Positions 7,648 to 17,504 of a DNA stretch of 64,000 bases are shown piece after piece. The position numbers and the translations under genes were made by a program. The DNA comes from Anaerolineae bacterium (GTDB lineage: Bacteria; Chloroflexota; Anaerolineae; Aggregatilineales; Aggregatilineaceae). A model generated the notes under the pieces. It saw only the letters and a program-made list of their open reading frames with translations. It had not been told where the DNA came from and made no database searches. The stretch spans positions 1 to 64,000 of the forward strand of contig JAFGHR010000125.1 in the NCBI GenBank assembly GCA_016930015.1. The letters are read 5' to 3'. Within the stretch, counting starts at the first letter, position 1. Each line of letters starts with the position of its first letter.

Positions 7648-9336
7648 CTACCAGCCGGTACGCTGGCGCACCAGGTCGCGCATCCAGTGCCATTCTTCCA
7701 GGTCCAGCCACGACGCCAGCACACCGAACGCTGCCAGCCCCGTACCTCCGGCCAGCCCAACAATAACCAGCCGCGCCAGCAGGCCAGCGGGCAGCACAAG
7801 ACCGATCGCAGCGGCCACCCCAAACGTCAGTATACCCATACCTGCCGCCGCCAGTGATGTCCGGGCCACGGTGCGCGCCAACCGCTGATCCGGGCTGCGG
7901 CCCAGGTCATGAACCAGGAGCCAGGCCGATATCCCGGTATGGATCACGTGTTTGACCGAATCGGCGATCATCAAGGCAAACAAACCGTACCAGCGCAGCA
8001 GCACAGTCGCCACCACCATATAGGCTACCAGGCTGAACAAACCCACCAGCGCCGGCGTGATCGTGTTCTGGCGGGCATAAAACGCAAACACCAGCAGCAG
8101 GTCAACGGCGGCAAATGGCAGCCCCAACAAATACAAGCGCAGCGCCAACGCCGTAAATGCCGTGTCGTCAGCGTTAAATTTGCCATGCTCAAAAATGAGG
8201 CCGACCACCGGTTCGGCCAGCACAAACAAGCCCACCGCCGCCGGGATGATCAGCACAATCGCCAGCCGCAAGCCCTGCCCCAGCGTATCCCGGAATGGCT
8301 GCAAGCTGTCCTCGGCAATGTGGGCGGCCTGCCGTGACAGCGTGGGCAAAATCGCCATTGATATCGCAATCGCGACCAGCCCCTGCGGGAACTGGATCAG
8401 CGTGGTAGCCCAGGCCATGTACGAAATACTGCCTTCGCCGGTCCGCGAGGCCAGGTTATAACTGAATGTGCGGTTGACCAGCACATCCAGCCCCAACGAG
8501 GCCAGCACCGGCAGGTACAACACCGCCACCTGTCGCACGCCGGGATGGGCCAACAGGCCGCGCAGTTTTAACCGCAGGTGGGCATCACGTAAGCCTGGGG
8601 CTTGCAGCGCCAACTGGACCACCGCACCCACCAGCCAACCCACCGCCGCCGCCGTGATATCCAGGCTGCCAGCCATCACCAGGGTAACCAGCACAATGGT
8701 GCCGTTAAATACCGTCGAGGCAAACGCAGGCCACGTAAAACGCCGCAGCGCGTACAACAAGCCCGACAGCACGGCAAACAGGCTCAGGAACATCAGGGCC
8801 GGGGCCGTGATGCGCAGCAGGGCTGTCGCTTTGTCGATCACATCGGGGGTCGTTTCGGCGCTGGCGACGATACCGATCACCTGCGGCGCGAGCAGTTCCA
8901 GGCCCAGCACCAACACGCAGAGAATGATCACCACCAGCGTCAGCAGGGCGTTGACCAAGTCCCAGAGGTCCTGGCGATTTTCACGGGATGCATACTCGCT
9001 GAGCACCGGCACCAGCGCCGAGTTGACATGCCCGCCGATCAGCAGGTCGTACAGGCTGCGCGGCACGATGATCGCCAGGTTAAACGCGTCCACCTTTGCA
9101 CCCGCGCCAAACAGCGAGGACAGGATCATTTCGCGGACCAGCCCCAATACCCGGCTGGCCACGTTCCCCAGCGCGATCACGCTGGTAGCCCGGACCATCC
9201 CCGCAGACGGGGCCAGGGACTGCGGCGTTTTTTGACTCTCGGTGGAAACCGACTCGCCTGCAACTGCACTCATAACCTGCTGCTTCATCTTTTCCGTAAA
9301 AACAAAGAGCGGGGACAAACCGCCCCACATCAGCAT
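7648..9336 (-). CDS. murJ: Lipid II flippase MurJ
   Basis: Integral membrane protein of the MOP/MviN superfamily that flips lipid II across the cytoplasmic membrane for peptidoglycan synthesis. It has 562 residues, with about 14 predicted helices starting at ATSVIALGNVASRVLGLVREMILSSLFGAGAKVDAF-type sequence, the conserved first-helix region of MurJ. Conserved features include the amphipathic GQGLRLAIVLIIPAAVG segment and FYARQNTITPALVG. ATG 9334-9336 has only a weak GGTAGAG upstream; the in-frame ATG at 9286-9288 after ACGGAAAAG is an equally good start. A terminator upstream (9415-9462) separates it from sua5, so it probably has its own promoter. Confidence 0.92.
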   Translation of the reverse strand: MLMWGGLSPLFVFTEKMKQQVMSAVAGESVSTESQKTPQSLAPSAGMVRATSVIALGNVASRVLGLVREMILSSLFGAGAKVDAFNLAIIVPRSLYDLLIGGHVNSALVPVLSEYASRENRQDLWDLVNALLTLVVIILCVLVLGLELLAPQVIGIVASAETTPDVIDKATALLRITAPALMFLSLFAVLSGLLYALRRFTWPAFASTVFNGTIVLVTLVMAGSLDITAAAVGWLVGAVVQLALQAPGLRDAHLRLKLRGLLAHPGVRQVAVLYLPVLASLGLDVLVNRTFSYNLASRTGEGSISYMAWATTLIQFPQGLVAIAISMAILPTLSRQAAHIAEDSLQPFRDTLGQGLRLAIVLIIPAAVGLFVLAEPVVGLIFEHGKFNADDTAFTALALRLYLLGLPFAAVDLLLVFAFYARQNTITPALVGLFSLVAYMVVATVLLRWYGLFALMIADSVKHVIHTGISAWLLVHDLGRSPDQRLARTVARTSLAAAGMGILTFGVAAAIGLVLPAGLLARLVIVGLAGGTGLAAFGVLASWLDLEEWHWMRDLVRQRTGW

Positions 9337-9414
9337 TTACTCTACCGAAACGCGGTCGAAAACGCTACAACTGACTGCCCGCCGGGCACCTGACGGGACC
9401 ATTCGACTCAAAAC

Positions 9415-9462
9415 CAAAAAACGCCCCTCCCCGGTCTATACACTCGGCTGGGGAAAAGGGGC
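9415..9462 (-). terminator. Intrinsic terminator after sua5
   Basis: On the minus strand GCCCC and CCCC segments pair with GGGGAGGGGC, with a 3-base bulge, followed by GTTTTTT. It lies between sua5 and murJ, so it ends the prfA-prmC-sua5 transcript. Confidence 0.75.
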
Positions 9463-9482
9463 TTATCTAAACCGTATTGGAC

Positions 9483-10103
9483 CTAGACCCGGTCGAGCAC
9501 GCGGTGGAGACTGGCCGCCGTGATCGGCCCTTCGCGGAGTACGCGCGGCCTATCGCCATCAAAAGCCACGACGGTTGAGGGCACGCCGCCGGGACACGGG
9601 CCGCCGTCCAGGTAAACGGCCACAGCGTCGGATAAATACGCAATCGCGGCCTGAACCGTACAGGCTGGCGTCTGGTCGGACCGGTTCGCGCTGGTGACAG
9701 CCATCACGCCGCCTGCGGCACGGATCACAGATCGCGCCGCCGCATGCGCGGGCACACGCACACCCACGGTGGGCATACTCGACAGATTCGGCGGCAGATC
9801 ATCACGTTTGGGGAGAATCAACGTCAGCGGGCCGGGCCAGAATACCTGCGCCAACCGCTGCGCCGCGCCGGGAAATTCACGAATCACCTGCGTCACGGCG
9901 TCACGATCGCTCAACAGCACCGGCACCGCGCGATCCGGCGGGCGTTGTTTGGCCGCAAAAATACGGTCGATGGCGGCAGCATCAAGCAGCGCCCCCACAC
10001 CATACACGGTATCGGTCGGCAGTACGATCAACTGCCCGGCTTGCAGCGCATCCACCGCCATACCGGCGGCTTCGGGATAATCCACGTGGACCACGTGCGG
10101 CAT
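9483..10103 (-). CDS. L-threonylcarbamoyladenylate synthase (Sua5/YrdC/YciO)
   Basis: Makes threonylcarbamoyl-AMP from Thr, bicarbonate and ATP, the first step of the t6A modification of ANN-decoding tRNAs. It has 206 residues covering the YrdC domain. Hallmarks are the N-terminal GQLIVLPTDTVYGVGA strand-loop, KQRPPDRAVPVLL, FWPGPLTLILPK and MAVTSANRSDQTPAC, followed by the CPGGVPSTVVAFDG segment. It lacks the extra Sua5 C-terminal domain, so it is a YrdC-length protein. The ATG sits one base from the prmC stop, showing tight coupling to prmC and prfA. Confidence 0.93.
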   Translation of the reverse strand: MPHVVHVDYPEAAGMAVDALQAGQLIVLPTDTVYGVGALLDAAAIDRIFAAKQRPPDRAVPVLLSDRDAVTQVIREFPGAAQRLAQVFWPGPLTLILPKRDDLPPNLSSMPTVGVRVPAHAAARSVIRAAGGVMAVTSANRSDQTPACTVQAAIAYLSDAVAVYLDGGPCPGGVPSTVVAFDGDRPRVLREGPITAASLHRVLDRV

Positions 10104-10104
10104 A

Positions 10105-11061
10105 TCAGCGGCTCCTCTCGGCCCCGATATCGCGTCCGATATCAGGCGCGATCTCGGCCCCGAAATTGGGCGTGTTTGGTGGCACGATTTCGGCCCGGAT
10201 CACACGGTCATGCCCGGCATAATCGGCCAGCACCGTGACCCGTGCGCCGGGCAGCGCCTCACGCGTCATCTGCCGGACGCGTTCCCCCTGCCCCGCGCCG
10301 ATCTCCAGCAGCAGCAGGCCCGCTGGTGCCAACACCACGGCGACCTGTGCCAGCAGCCGCCGGATCAGGTCCAGGCCATCCGGGCCGCCATCGAGCGCCA
10401 GGCGCGGCTCAAAACGCGTAACCGGCAGCGCGGCCAGGTCCGGCCCGGCGATGTACGGTAAATTGGCCGCTATCAGGTCAATACGGTGATCAACAAGTTG
10501 ATCACCATGCGGCAGACCGTCCAGCACCGGGGCGAGCAGATCGCCCTGTATAAAGGTGATACGCTCGGCCAGATCGTAACGCGCGGCATTTTGGCGGGCC
10601 ACGTCCAGCGCTTCTATCGATACATCAATGGCGATTACAGCAGCATCCGGTAAATGAGCCGCGAGCGTCACCGCAATCGCGCCGCTGCCGGTGCCCACGT
10701 CCACCACGCGCAGCCGGGACCGGCCTCGCGCCCAGGCTAACGCTTCCTCGACAAGATGTTCGGTTTCCGGGCGGGGGATCAAAACGGCGGGCGAAACGAT
10801 AAACTCGCGGTCATAAAAAACCCGCCTGCCGATCAAGTAGGCGATGGGGACACCATCAGCACGCTGCATGATCAGGCGGCGGTAAGCAGCAGCCTGCGCC
10901 GGGTTGACCGGGTATTCGGGATAAGCCATCAGCGCGGCGCGTTCCACGCCCAGCACATGCATTAACAAAAGCTGAGCGTCCAGCGGCTCCACATCCGGCA
11001 CACCGGCCAGCACACCCCGTGCCCAGGCAAGCGCCTGTTCGACCTGCTGCATGTTGTCCAT
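10105..11061 (-). CDS. prmC: Release factor glutamine N5-methyltransferase PrmC (HemK)
   Basis: Methylates the Gln of the GGQ motif in release factors RF1/RF2 using SAM. It has an N-terminal helical domain (about 1-80, QLLLMHVLGV), SAM motif I VVDVGTGSGAIAVTLA, and the diagnostic NPPY-region variant AANLPYI, then LEIGAGQGE. The canonical NPPY reads NLPY here, still compatible with glutamine binding. The open frame continues upstream into prfA; ATG 11059-11061, just after the prfA stop, is preferred (GTG 11064 is adjacent). The order prfA-prmC-sua5 is common in bacteria and places the enzyme next to its substrate gene. Confidence 0.92.
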   Translation of the reverse strand: MDNMQQVEQALAWARGVLAGVPDVEPLDAQLLLMHVLGVERAALMAYPEYPVNPAQAAAYRRLIMQRADGVPIAYLIGRRVFYDREFIVSPAVLIPRPETEHLVEEALAWARGRSRLRVVDVGTGSGAIAVTLAAHLPDAAVIAIDVSIEALDVARQNAARYDLAERITFIQGDLLAPVLDGLPHGDQLVDHRIDLIAANLPYIAGPDLAALPVTRFEPRLALDGGPDGLDLIRRLLAQVAVVLAPAGLLLLEIGAGQGERVRQMTREALPGARVTVLADYAGHDRVIRAEIVPPNTPNFGAEIAPDIGRDIGAERSR

Positions 11062-11071
11062 CACACAACTA

Positions 11072-12136
<1,065 letters not shown>

Positions 12137-12230
12137 ACGACTACCTCACACAAAAGCCCCGCTGAGGGACTTGATTCACGTCAGATGGTGTTCGAACGGC
12201 GCACCGAAAAGCGCCCTCCAACGAAGCAGC

Positions 12231-12239
12231 ATTATACCA
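12231..12239 (-). promoter_or_regulatory. Extended -10 promoter of prfA
   Basis: On the minus strand TGG precedes consensus TATAAT (12231-12236), giving a TGnTATAAT extended -10 element. No good -35 hexamer is present, which extended -10 promoters tolerate. Confidence 0.5.
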
Positions 12240-12253
12240 CAGAATAGTTATGC

Positions 12254-12305
12254 TGTGAGCGTAGCTCACACATGAGCCATGATCACGCCGTGAGCGCGGC
12301 TCATG
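12254..12305. repeat. Tandem hairpins between the bactofilin-like gene and prfA
   Basis: Two adjacent inverted repeats. One is TGTGAGC-GTA-GCTCACA (12254-12270), perfect 7-3-7. The other is CATGAGCC (12271-12278) with GGCTCATG (12298-12305), perfect 8-bp arms. No T-tract follows on either strand. They may act as a transcript 3' end or as protein-binding sites just upstream of the prfA promoter. Confidence 0.6.
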
Positions 12306-12325
12306 CATAAGCCGTGAAAATCGAT

Positions 12326-13816
12326 TCACCAATCCTCATCAAAACCGGCGAATCCGTCGGGGAGATTATCCATACCTACGAAACCCTCAACGCCATCACC
12401 TGTCAGCAGCGCCGTTCCCGGTGCCGGGAGCACACGGGGCGCAGACACAAGCACGGCCCGCGTACCTGCCGCACGGATGGCGTCAATCCGGTTACGCATC
12501 ACCATCGCCACCGCGCCAATACCCGCCAGCAGGCTGACCAACTCAAATATAAGTCCCATCGGCGGCAGGGGGACGTTAATCAGGAGGGCGTAGATCAACA
12601 CCCCGCTGACCAGCATACCCAGCCAATGACGCGGATCACTGAGTGATGATACACGCATAATATAACGATAGAACAGTTGGCCGATCGTAAAACTGATCAC
12701 CGTGCGGCCCAGAAACAGTAACACAAACAAACCCGCGCCGATCAGCGCCGAGTTGATCACAACCAGCAGGCCCAGCGTTAACGCCAGCACCAACTGGTTG
12801 ATTCCAAAAATCCACAACAGCAGCAAGATCAGCAAACTCATGAGCAGCACCAGGATTCCAATGGGGAAAAATAACATAAATACGACCAATCCCCATCCCA
12901 CCGTCGGTACAATACGCCGCCGCACATGTTGGGATGGATGCTGAATCCAATACGGCACAAACCGCAGCGCGATCACACCCACGATAGCTATCAGAACAGC
13001 GTCCCGGATCGAATCCAGCACATAGTCAAACAGCAGTTCAGCCGCCGCGTCCGCCTGGCCGACCTTGGTGATATCCGGTGACGATACGACCTGTTGAAAA
13101 TTGACGGTGCCCTTAACGACCCTGGCAGGAATCACGCTCTCGGTAATCGACTCGTAGATCAGATCACCGTCAACACGGGCCTGATCACCCACCCGCAACC
13201 CAGGGTTACTGAATGATACGTCGTAGACCGGCAGGCCGGGGAAACTGGTGTTACGATGCAGATCACCCACCGAAGCATCCACCGTGCCGCCAACCCACCC
13301 GTCGATCATCAGTGCTTCGCCGCTGAAATTAACGTCGCCACCCACCCGGCCCGTCACTGTGGCCTGATAACCATAAACGATCAGATCACCGGGCACGGCG
13401 GCTTCGGACCGGATTTCGGTATTCAGCGCAATGGAAAATACGTCGCTGCGTTCCTGGACAAACACGGCATGTTTCGAAACCGTGGCGTTTACGCCCGCGA
13501 ACCGGATATCATCACCCACCAGGCCATCGACCACCAGCTTGCCACCGGCCACAGATAGATCGCCTGTCACGATCCCCGTTTCTTCAATGGTGATGTCGGA
13601 TGCCACCCCAACCAGATCGCCGTTGATCGTCCCCCGAACTTCGAGTACGCGGCACAAAAAATAGATGTCCTCGTCGTATACGTCGCCCTGTTCGACAATG
13701 CACCGGTCACCGCGCAAGCCTACCGAGGCTTCAGCCCGGTTGGCTGTCCCCATCAGGCTGGCTATCAGCAGCAATATGATCAACCACTGGCGGCGGAGCG
13801 TAAAAAATGGTGGCAT
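12326..13816 (-). CDS. Exported bactofilin-like (polymer-forming) protein with C-terminal membrane domain
   Basis: A 496-residue protein. A signal peptide (LIILLLIASLMGTANRAEA) is followed by about 220 residues of bactofilin-like right-handed beta-helix repeats: VRGTINGDLVGVASDI, TGIVTGDLSVAGGKLVVDG, VTGRVGGDVNFSGEALMIDG. The pattern G-x-hydrophobic-x-G-D recurs about every 18-20 residues. Residues about 270-440 contain five or so hydrophobic helices, and the tail is acidic. Bactofilins are normally cytoplasmic; here the signal peptide and later helices put the beta-helix outside the membrane. It could be a surface scaffold or sensor. Function is otherwise unknown. Confidence 0.75.
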   Translation of the reverse strand: MPPFFTLRRQWLIILLLIASLMGTANRAEASVGLRGDRCIVEQGDVYDEDIYFLCRVLEVRGTINGDLVGVASDITIEETGIVTGDLSVAGGKLVVDGLVGDDIRFAGVNATVSKHAVFVQERSDVFSIALNTEIRSEAAVPGDLIVYGYQATVTGRVGGDVNFSGEALMIDGWVGGTVDASVGDLHRNTSFPGLPVYDVSFSNPGLRVGDQARVDGDLIYESITESVIPARVVKGTVNFQQVVSSPDITKVGQADAAAELLFDYVLDSIRDAVLIAIVGVIALRFVPYWIQHPSQHVRRRIVPTVGWGLVVFMLFFPIGILVLLMSLLILLLLWIFGINQLVLALTLGLLVVINSALIGAGLFVLLFLGRTVISFTIGQLFYRYIMRVSSLSDPRHWLGMLVSGVLIYALLINVPLPPMGLIFELVSLLAGIGAVAMVMRNRIDAIRAAGTRAVLVSAPRVLPAPGTALLTGDGVEGFVGMDNLPDGFAGFDEDW

Positions 13817-13932
13817 TAGGCTTTGTCCTTAGGTCGGCTCCGTCATCTACACGGGTTCACCAACACCGACAGACCGGCACTCGTGCGGCGTTATTGTACC
13901 AAACCTGCCATAAAAAGCGTGTAAAACCGCCA

Positions 13933-15024
13933 TCAACCGGGTACAGTGGCCGTGATGGCGCCTAAATACAACGCACCCGACACGCGCAGGAGATCGCCAC
14001 TGGCCCAATCAAGCTTATAGGTGCCTTCATCATTGTGTAACAGCAGGGCCGTGTCGTCATCGATAAAAGCGACCGGCCAGTAACGTTCAGGCGTCTGGCC
14101 GAGCACCAACAACTGGCGAACCGTGACACTATCCACGACCAACAGCGCATACTGGCGCGTGCCATCGGCCTGTTGTGTGGCCGCGCTGTAGACTGCCAGC
14201 GTACCCGACTCATTGAGCAGCAGGTCACCCGCCCACACGAGCGGCAGATCAGGCGCCGGGATCACAATCGCCGCCCGTGGCAGCAGGTCCCACACATGCA
14301 GGGCGAACGGTCCCTGTCCACCCGGCGCTTCCAGCCGCACAAAAATCCGCCCATCCGGTGAGATGGCCGCACCACACGGGCAGTTTGGCTCCTGTGGCAG
14401 CGCGACCGCTTCACCGGCCAGCAGATCATAGGCGGCGAGGTGTTCATAGACCGGGTAAGGCGTATCGGGTGGCGGTTGGGTCGGGTCGGTGATGGCATAA
14501 AAAAACGTTGTCATATCATCGGCCAGGGCGACAGGCGTGATCACCAGCGGCGGCGCTGGCGATGGAATCGTAAGCTGGCGCAGCCCACGCCCATCAGCCC
14601 AGGCAGCGAATGTTTCCGAACCACCCGCCGTCGTCACGCGCACCCAGGCCACAGCCCGGTGATCCGGTGATGTGACCCAGTCCACCGAGCGATCATCGGA
14701 CGTGCGGCGGATAAACGGGTGCGCTTCCAACGTGCCATCCGACCGGGCACGCATGATCGCGCCGCTTTGTACTTTCTGGTACATAACATACGTGCCGGCA
14801 AGCGTAAATCGCTCGCCGTTGTCCGCGCTGACCACGACACTCAAGCCGCTCAGCGCGTCCATGTAATATATATTGGTCGCCCCGGTATCGGCATTGTGTT
14901 CGATAAACACGTCGAGCCAGCCCGGCACCGCGCCCTGAGCCTGTACCCATTCCTGCGGGGCACCTGCCAGCAGCACACACACCGCCAGCCCTACCACGAT
15001 CACAGCGGCAGCCGTGTTACGCAT
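13933..15024 (-). CDS. Secreted TolB/WD40-like beta-propeller protein
   Basis: A 363-residue exported protein. The signal peptide ends VQA before QGAVPG. The remainder is a chain of four-stranded blades with the TolB/WD40-like cadence: TNIYYMDALSGLSVVV, SPDHRAVAWVRV, and ISPDGRIFVRLEAPGG. No catalytic motif is seen, so a binding or scaffold role is likely. Its start overlaps the last 8 bases of the sirtuin gene, showing translational coupling. The ligand is unknown. Confidence 0.7.
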   Translation of the reverse strand: MRNTAAAVIVVGLAVCVLLAGAPQEWVQAQGAVPGWLDVFIEHNADTGATNIYYMDALSGLSVVVSADNGERFTLAGTYVMYQKVQSGAIMRARSDGTLEAHPFIRRTSDDRSVDWVTSPDHRAVAWVRVTTAGGSETFAAWADGRGLRQLTIPSPAPPLVITPVALADDMTTFFYAITDPTQPPPDTPYPVYEHLAAYDLLAGEAVALPQEPNCPCGAAISPDGRIFVRLEAPGGQGPFALHVWDLLPRAAIVIPAPDLPLVWAGDLLLNESGTLAVYSAATQQADGTRQYALLVVDSVTVRQLLVLGQTPERYWPVAFIDDDTALLLHNDEGTYKLDWASGDLLRVSGALYLGAITATVPG

Positions 15025-15814
15025 GCGATATCTCCGCCAACGCCGCGATGACCTGCGGCAAAATCTGGCCGGACGGTCCCGCCAGATGCCAGTCTGCGAT
15101 CGCCGTGATCGGTGTGCGCGACGGGTTGACTTCGATGATCACCGCGCCCTGCCGCCTGGCCAAAAACGGCAGGTTAGCCGCGGGTTGAACCACGCCTGAC
15201 GTGCCAACCACGAGCATCACGTCCGCCTGATTGCTCAGATCAAATGCACGTTCGAGCGCGGCGGGCGGCAGGGATTCACCGAACCAGACGACCGCCGGTC
15301 GGACCCAGGCCCCGCAGTGCGGGCAGCGCGGCGGCCCGGAATCCCGATCCCAAACCAGATCATCAACATCGATCAGGGTTGGATCACCCTGGCAGTTACG
15401 TGAACAGCGGTTGCTGAGCATCGAGCCGTGGAGCGTGATCACGTCGCTGCTGCCGCACAACTGGTGGATACCGTCGGTGTTCTGTGTAACGACTACCACG
15501 TGTGGCAGATAGGTTTCGAGATCGACAATGGCCCGGTGACCGGGATTAGGCCCGGCCTGCCGGACCATCTCGCGGCGATATTCGTACCAGTCCCAGACCA
15601 GTTTGGGGTTACGCTCAAAGGCTTCAGGTGTAGCCAACTGGTGCGGATCGTACCTGGCCCACAGCCCGTCCATTGCATCTCGAAACGTCGGGATGCCGCT
15701 CTCTTTCGAAATGCCCGCACCGGTCAGCACCACCAGGCGGCGGCTGTCGCGGAGCGCGCGGGCGGCGGCTGTGATCAGCGGCGGCAGGGCGTGTTTGTCA
15801 GACTCACTGCTCAC
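15017..15814 (-). CDS. NAD-dependent protein deacylase, Sir2 family
   Basis: Sirtuin that removes acyl groups from lysine, consuming NAD+ and releasing nicotinamide and O-acyl-ADP-ribose. Motifs in order: GAGISKESGIPTFR (NAD binding), TQNTDGIHQLCG, catalytic His in TLHGSM, a zinc ribbon with CSRNC and CPHC, PAVVWFGESLP, VVGTSGVVQPAANLP and VIIEVNPSRTPIT. The 265-residue length is typical of cytoplasmic CobB-type enzymes. GTG start 15812-15814 is fixed by AGGAGG at 15820-15825. The zinc-finger spacing C-x3-C is slightly wider than the common C-x2-C. Coupling to an exported beta-propeller is odd and has no obvious functional reason. Confidence 0.93.
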   Translation of the reverse strand: MSSESDKHALPPLITAAARALRDSRRLVVLTGAGISKESGIPTFRDAMDGLWARYDPHQLATPEAFERNPKLVWDWYEYRREMVRQAGPNPGHRAIVDLETYLPHVVVVTQNTDGIHQLCGSSDVITLHGSMLSNRCSRNCQGDPTLIDVDDLVWDRDSGPPRCPHCGAWVRPAVVWFGESLPPAALERAFDLSNQADVMLVVGTSGVVQPAANLPFLARRQGAVIIEVNPSRTPITAIADWHLAGPSGQILPQVIAALAEISHA

Positions 15815-16083
15815 CAGAACCTCCTATAGCCGGACTTAACCCGATTGTGCATCCGGCGTGATGGTTATGTCAAACCTGACACAGCAGCGACGTGATCACA
15901 CGCCATGGATCGATGCGCAGCAACCGGTCACACCAATCCAATAAAACCGGACATGATCCCGTTAGGCGCTTTTGTGATCGGTGTGACTCTACCCATTCGA
16001 CTTTCGCGCCGCCGTCAGCTTGAGTTATAATGCGGCTCAGAATGTAGATATGTGCCCAACCAACCAGGGGAGCCGCGCACACC

Positions 16084-16383
16084 GTGAAAGTAGATCGACA
16101 AACGGTAGAACATATCGCCGAGCTGGCCAAGCTCCAGCTTTCCGAAACAGAGATCGAACGTTTCGCCGAACAGCTTTCAGATATCCTGAATTACGCTGAA
16201 CGCCTGCAAGAGCTTGATACCGACGCCATCCCGCCGACCGCGTCTGTGCTGCCGCTGAGTAATGTCCTGCGTGCAGACAGCGCCCAGCCGTCACTGCCGC
16301 GTGACGAGGCGCTGGCGAATACGGCGGATCAGGCTGAGGGACAGTTTCGCGTTGAGGCGGTGCTTGACGATTCAAGTGACTGA
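16084..16383 (+). CDS. gatC: Asp-tRNA(Asn)/Glu-tRNA(Gln) amidotransferase subunit C
   Basis: Small structural subunit of the GatCAB complex, which amidates misacylated Glu-tRNA(Gln) and Asp-tRNA(Asn). The 99-residue protein has the typical start KVDRQTVEHIAELAKLQLSE, the EIERFAEQLSDILNYAERL helix and the DTDAIPPTASVLP motif. The start is GTG at 16084 with AGGGGAG about 12 bases upstream. A TATAAT at 16026-16031 is the likely -10. gatA and gatB are not adjacent, so the subunit genes are dispersed in this genome. The 78-bp repeat lies 24 bases beyond its stop. Confidence 0.93.
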   Translation: MKVDRQTVEHIAELAKLQLSETEIERFAEQLSDILNYAERLQELDTDAIPPTASVLPLSNVLRADSAQPSLPRDEALANTADQAEGQFRVEAVLDDSSD

Positions 16384-16407
16384 CCGTTCAGGCATTTCCG
16401 ACTGATA

Positions 16408-16485
16408 AGGCTGCGCCATAAAAATAATTACCCTGATCCCCGGCAAGGGCAAACAAACGGGCGGTTTATTTTCTTGGTTCAGCCT
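16408..16485. repeat. 78-bp inverted-repeat-bounded intergenic element, copy 2
   Basis: Second copy of the element at 5511-5588, same orientation and same length, with about nine substitutions and no indel. Ends AGGCTG and CAGCCT are inverted. The internal core with CCCGGCAAGGGC and a TTATTTTCTTGG right arm is conserved. It lies between gatC and the receiver/GGDEF gene. Confidence 0.8.
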
Positions 16486-16546
16486 AACAAAACGGCTGTT
16501 ACGATACGATGTGTACACAAACAAGTGTTATGGAAAGCAAAAAACC

Positions 16547-17482
16547 GTGAGTTCAGAATCGCCTTCTTCCCGCCTGTTGATCGTCGATCCCGATATTGGC
16601 TTGATTGACGCCCTACACCGGCATTTTGAAGCCGAAGGTTACGACGTCCTGACGGCAACGACCGGACAGGATGGCCTTGGGCTGGCGATAACCGCGCGCC
16701 CGCAGCTTGTTTTGCTGGCTGCTACCCTGCCCGATGTGGACAGCATGGCGGTGTTTCGCGCCCTGCGGGACAAACCGCGAACCAGCCACATCCCCATGAT
16801 GGTGCTGGCAGGACGCGGCGAAGCGATGCTGCGTAATCACATCCTGGAAGAAGGCGCGTATGATTTCATCGAAAAGCCGGTTGATCTGGCGATCCTGACG
16901 CTGCGGGTGCGCAACGCCCTGCGGCGGGCTGAACGCGAAGGCTTAACCGAACCGCGCACCGGTTTGCCAACCGGTCGCCTGATCGATGAACGCCTGGCCG
17001 CCCTTGAAAACGAACTGGGCTGGTACCAGATCGACCTGAAACTGGCGCATTTTGGCGTGTTCCGCGACCGGTATGGTTTTGTGGCGGCCAATGAGGCGCT
17101 GCGCTTTGCCGGTAACCTGATCGCTCAGATCGTCAACGAACACGGCAGCACCGACGACTTCGTCGGCCATACAACCGGCACCGAAGAATTTATCGTTATC
17201 ACGACGCAGACGCACGGCCCGGCGCTGTACGCCCAACTTACCCGGCGCATCGGCCAGGAACTCGGATCGTTTTATTCATTTATTGAACGCGAACAAGGGT
17301 TCGTTGAAGTCGAGGACGGCACCGGGGGAATCACCAATAAGCCGCTGATGGATGTGGTAGCCAATGTCACCGAAGGACCACCCGATCCCGATGCAGCGAC
17401 CAGCACCAACGAGTGGGTAGACGCGATCGAACCCGACGACTCATCGCCCGACGATCAACCCGGCTCGTTGTTTGAATGGTAA
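16547..17482 (+). CDS. Degenerate receiver-GGDEF protein (pseudo-response regulator)
   Basis: A 311-residue protein with an N-terminal receiver domain and a C-terminal GGDEF-like domain, followed by an acidic, disordered tail. Both catalytic centres look lost. The receiver phosphoacceptor is Ala58 (LVLLAATLPD where LVLLDxxLPD is usual), although the acidic VDPD pair and the FIEKP lysine remain. In the GGDEF domain the signature reads GTEEF, and the metal-binding Asp positions read LKLAHFG instead of LDLDHFK. It probably signals by protein contact rather than by making c-di-GMP. GTG 16547 with GGAAAG upstream is preferred over GTG 16511, which lacks a ribosome site. Confidence 0.8.
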   Translation: MSSESPSSRLLIVDPDIGLIDALHRHFEAEGYDVLTATTGQDGLGLAITARPQLVLLAATLPDVDSMAVFRALRDKPRTSHIPMMVLAGRGEAMLRNHILEEGAYDFIEKPVDLAILTLRVRNALRRAEREGLTEPRTGLPTGRLIDERLAALENELGWYQIDLKLAHFGVFRDRYGFVAANEALRFAGNLIAQIVNEHGSTDDFVGHTTGTEEFIVITTQTHGPALYAQLTRRIGQELGSFYSFIEREQGFVEVEDGTGGITNKPLMDVVANVTEGPPDPDAATSTNEWVDAIEPDDSSPDDQPGSLFEW

Positions 17483-17504
17483 GATCGACTGCACACCACA
17501 ATCG

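Noticed and set aside
8468-9393. Two overlapping plus-strand frames opposite murJ
   Set aside because: Antisense to MurJ, with low-complexity Gln/Arg/Ser content and no start signals.
12141-12332. 63-codon minus-strand frame between prfA and the bactofilin-like gene
   Set aside because: It crosses the hairpins and the prfA promoter, and the protein is unlike any family.
15870-16130. 86-codon minus-strand frame between the sirtuin and gatC
   Set aside because: Overlaps the gatC promoter and start, and has no domain or ribosome site.
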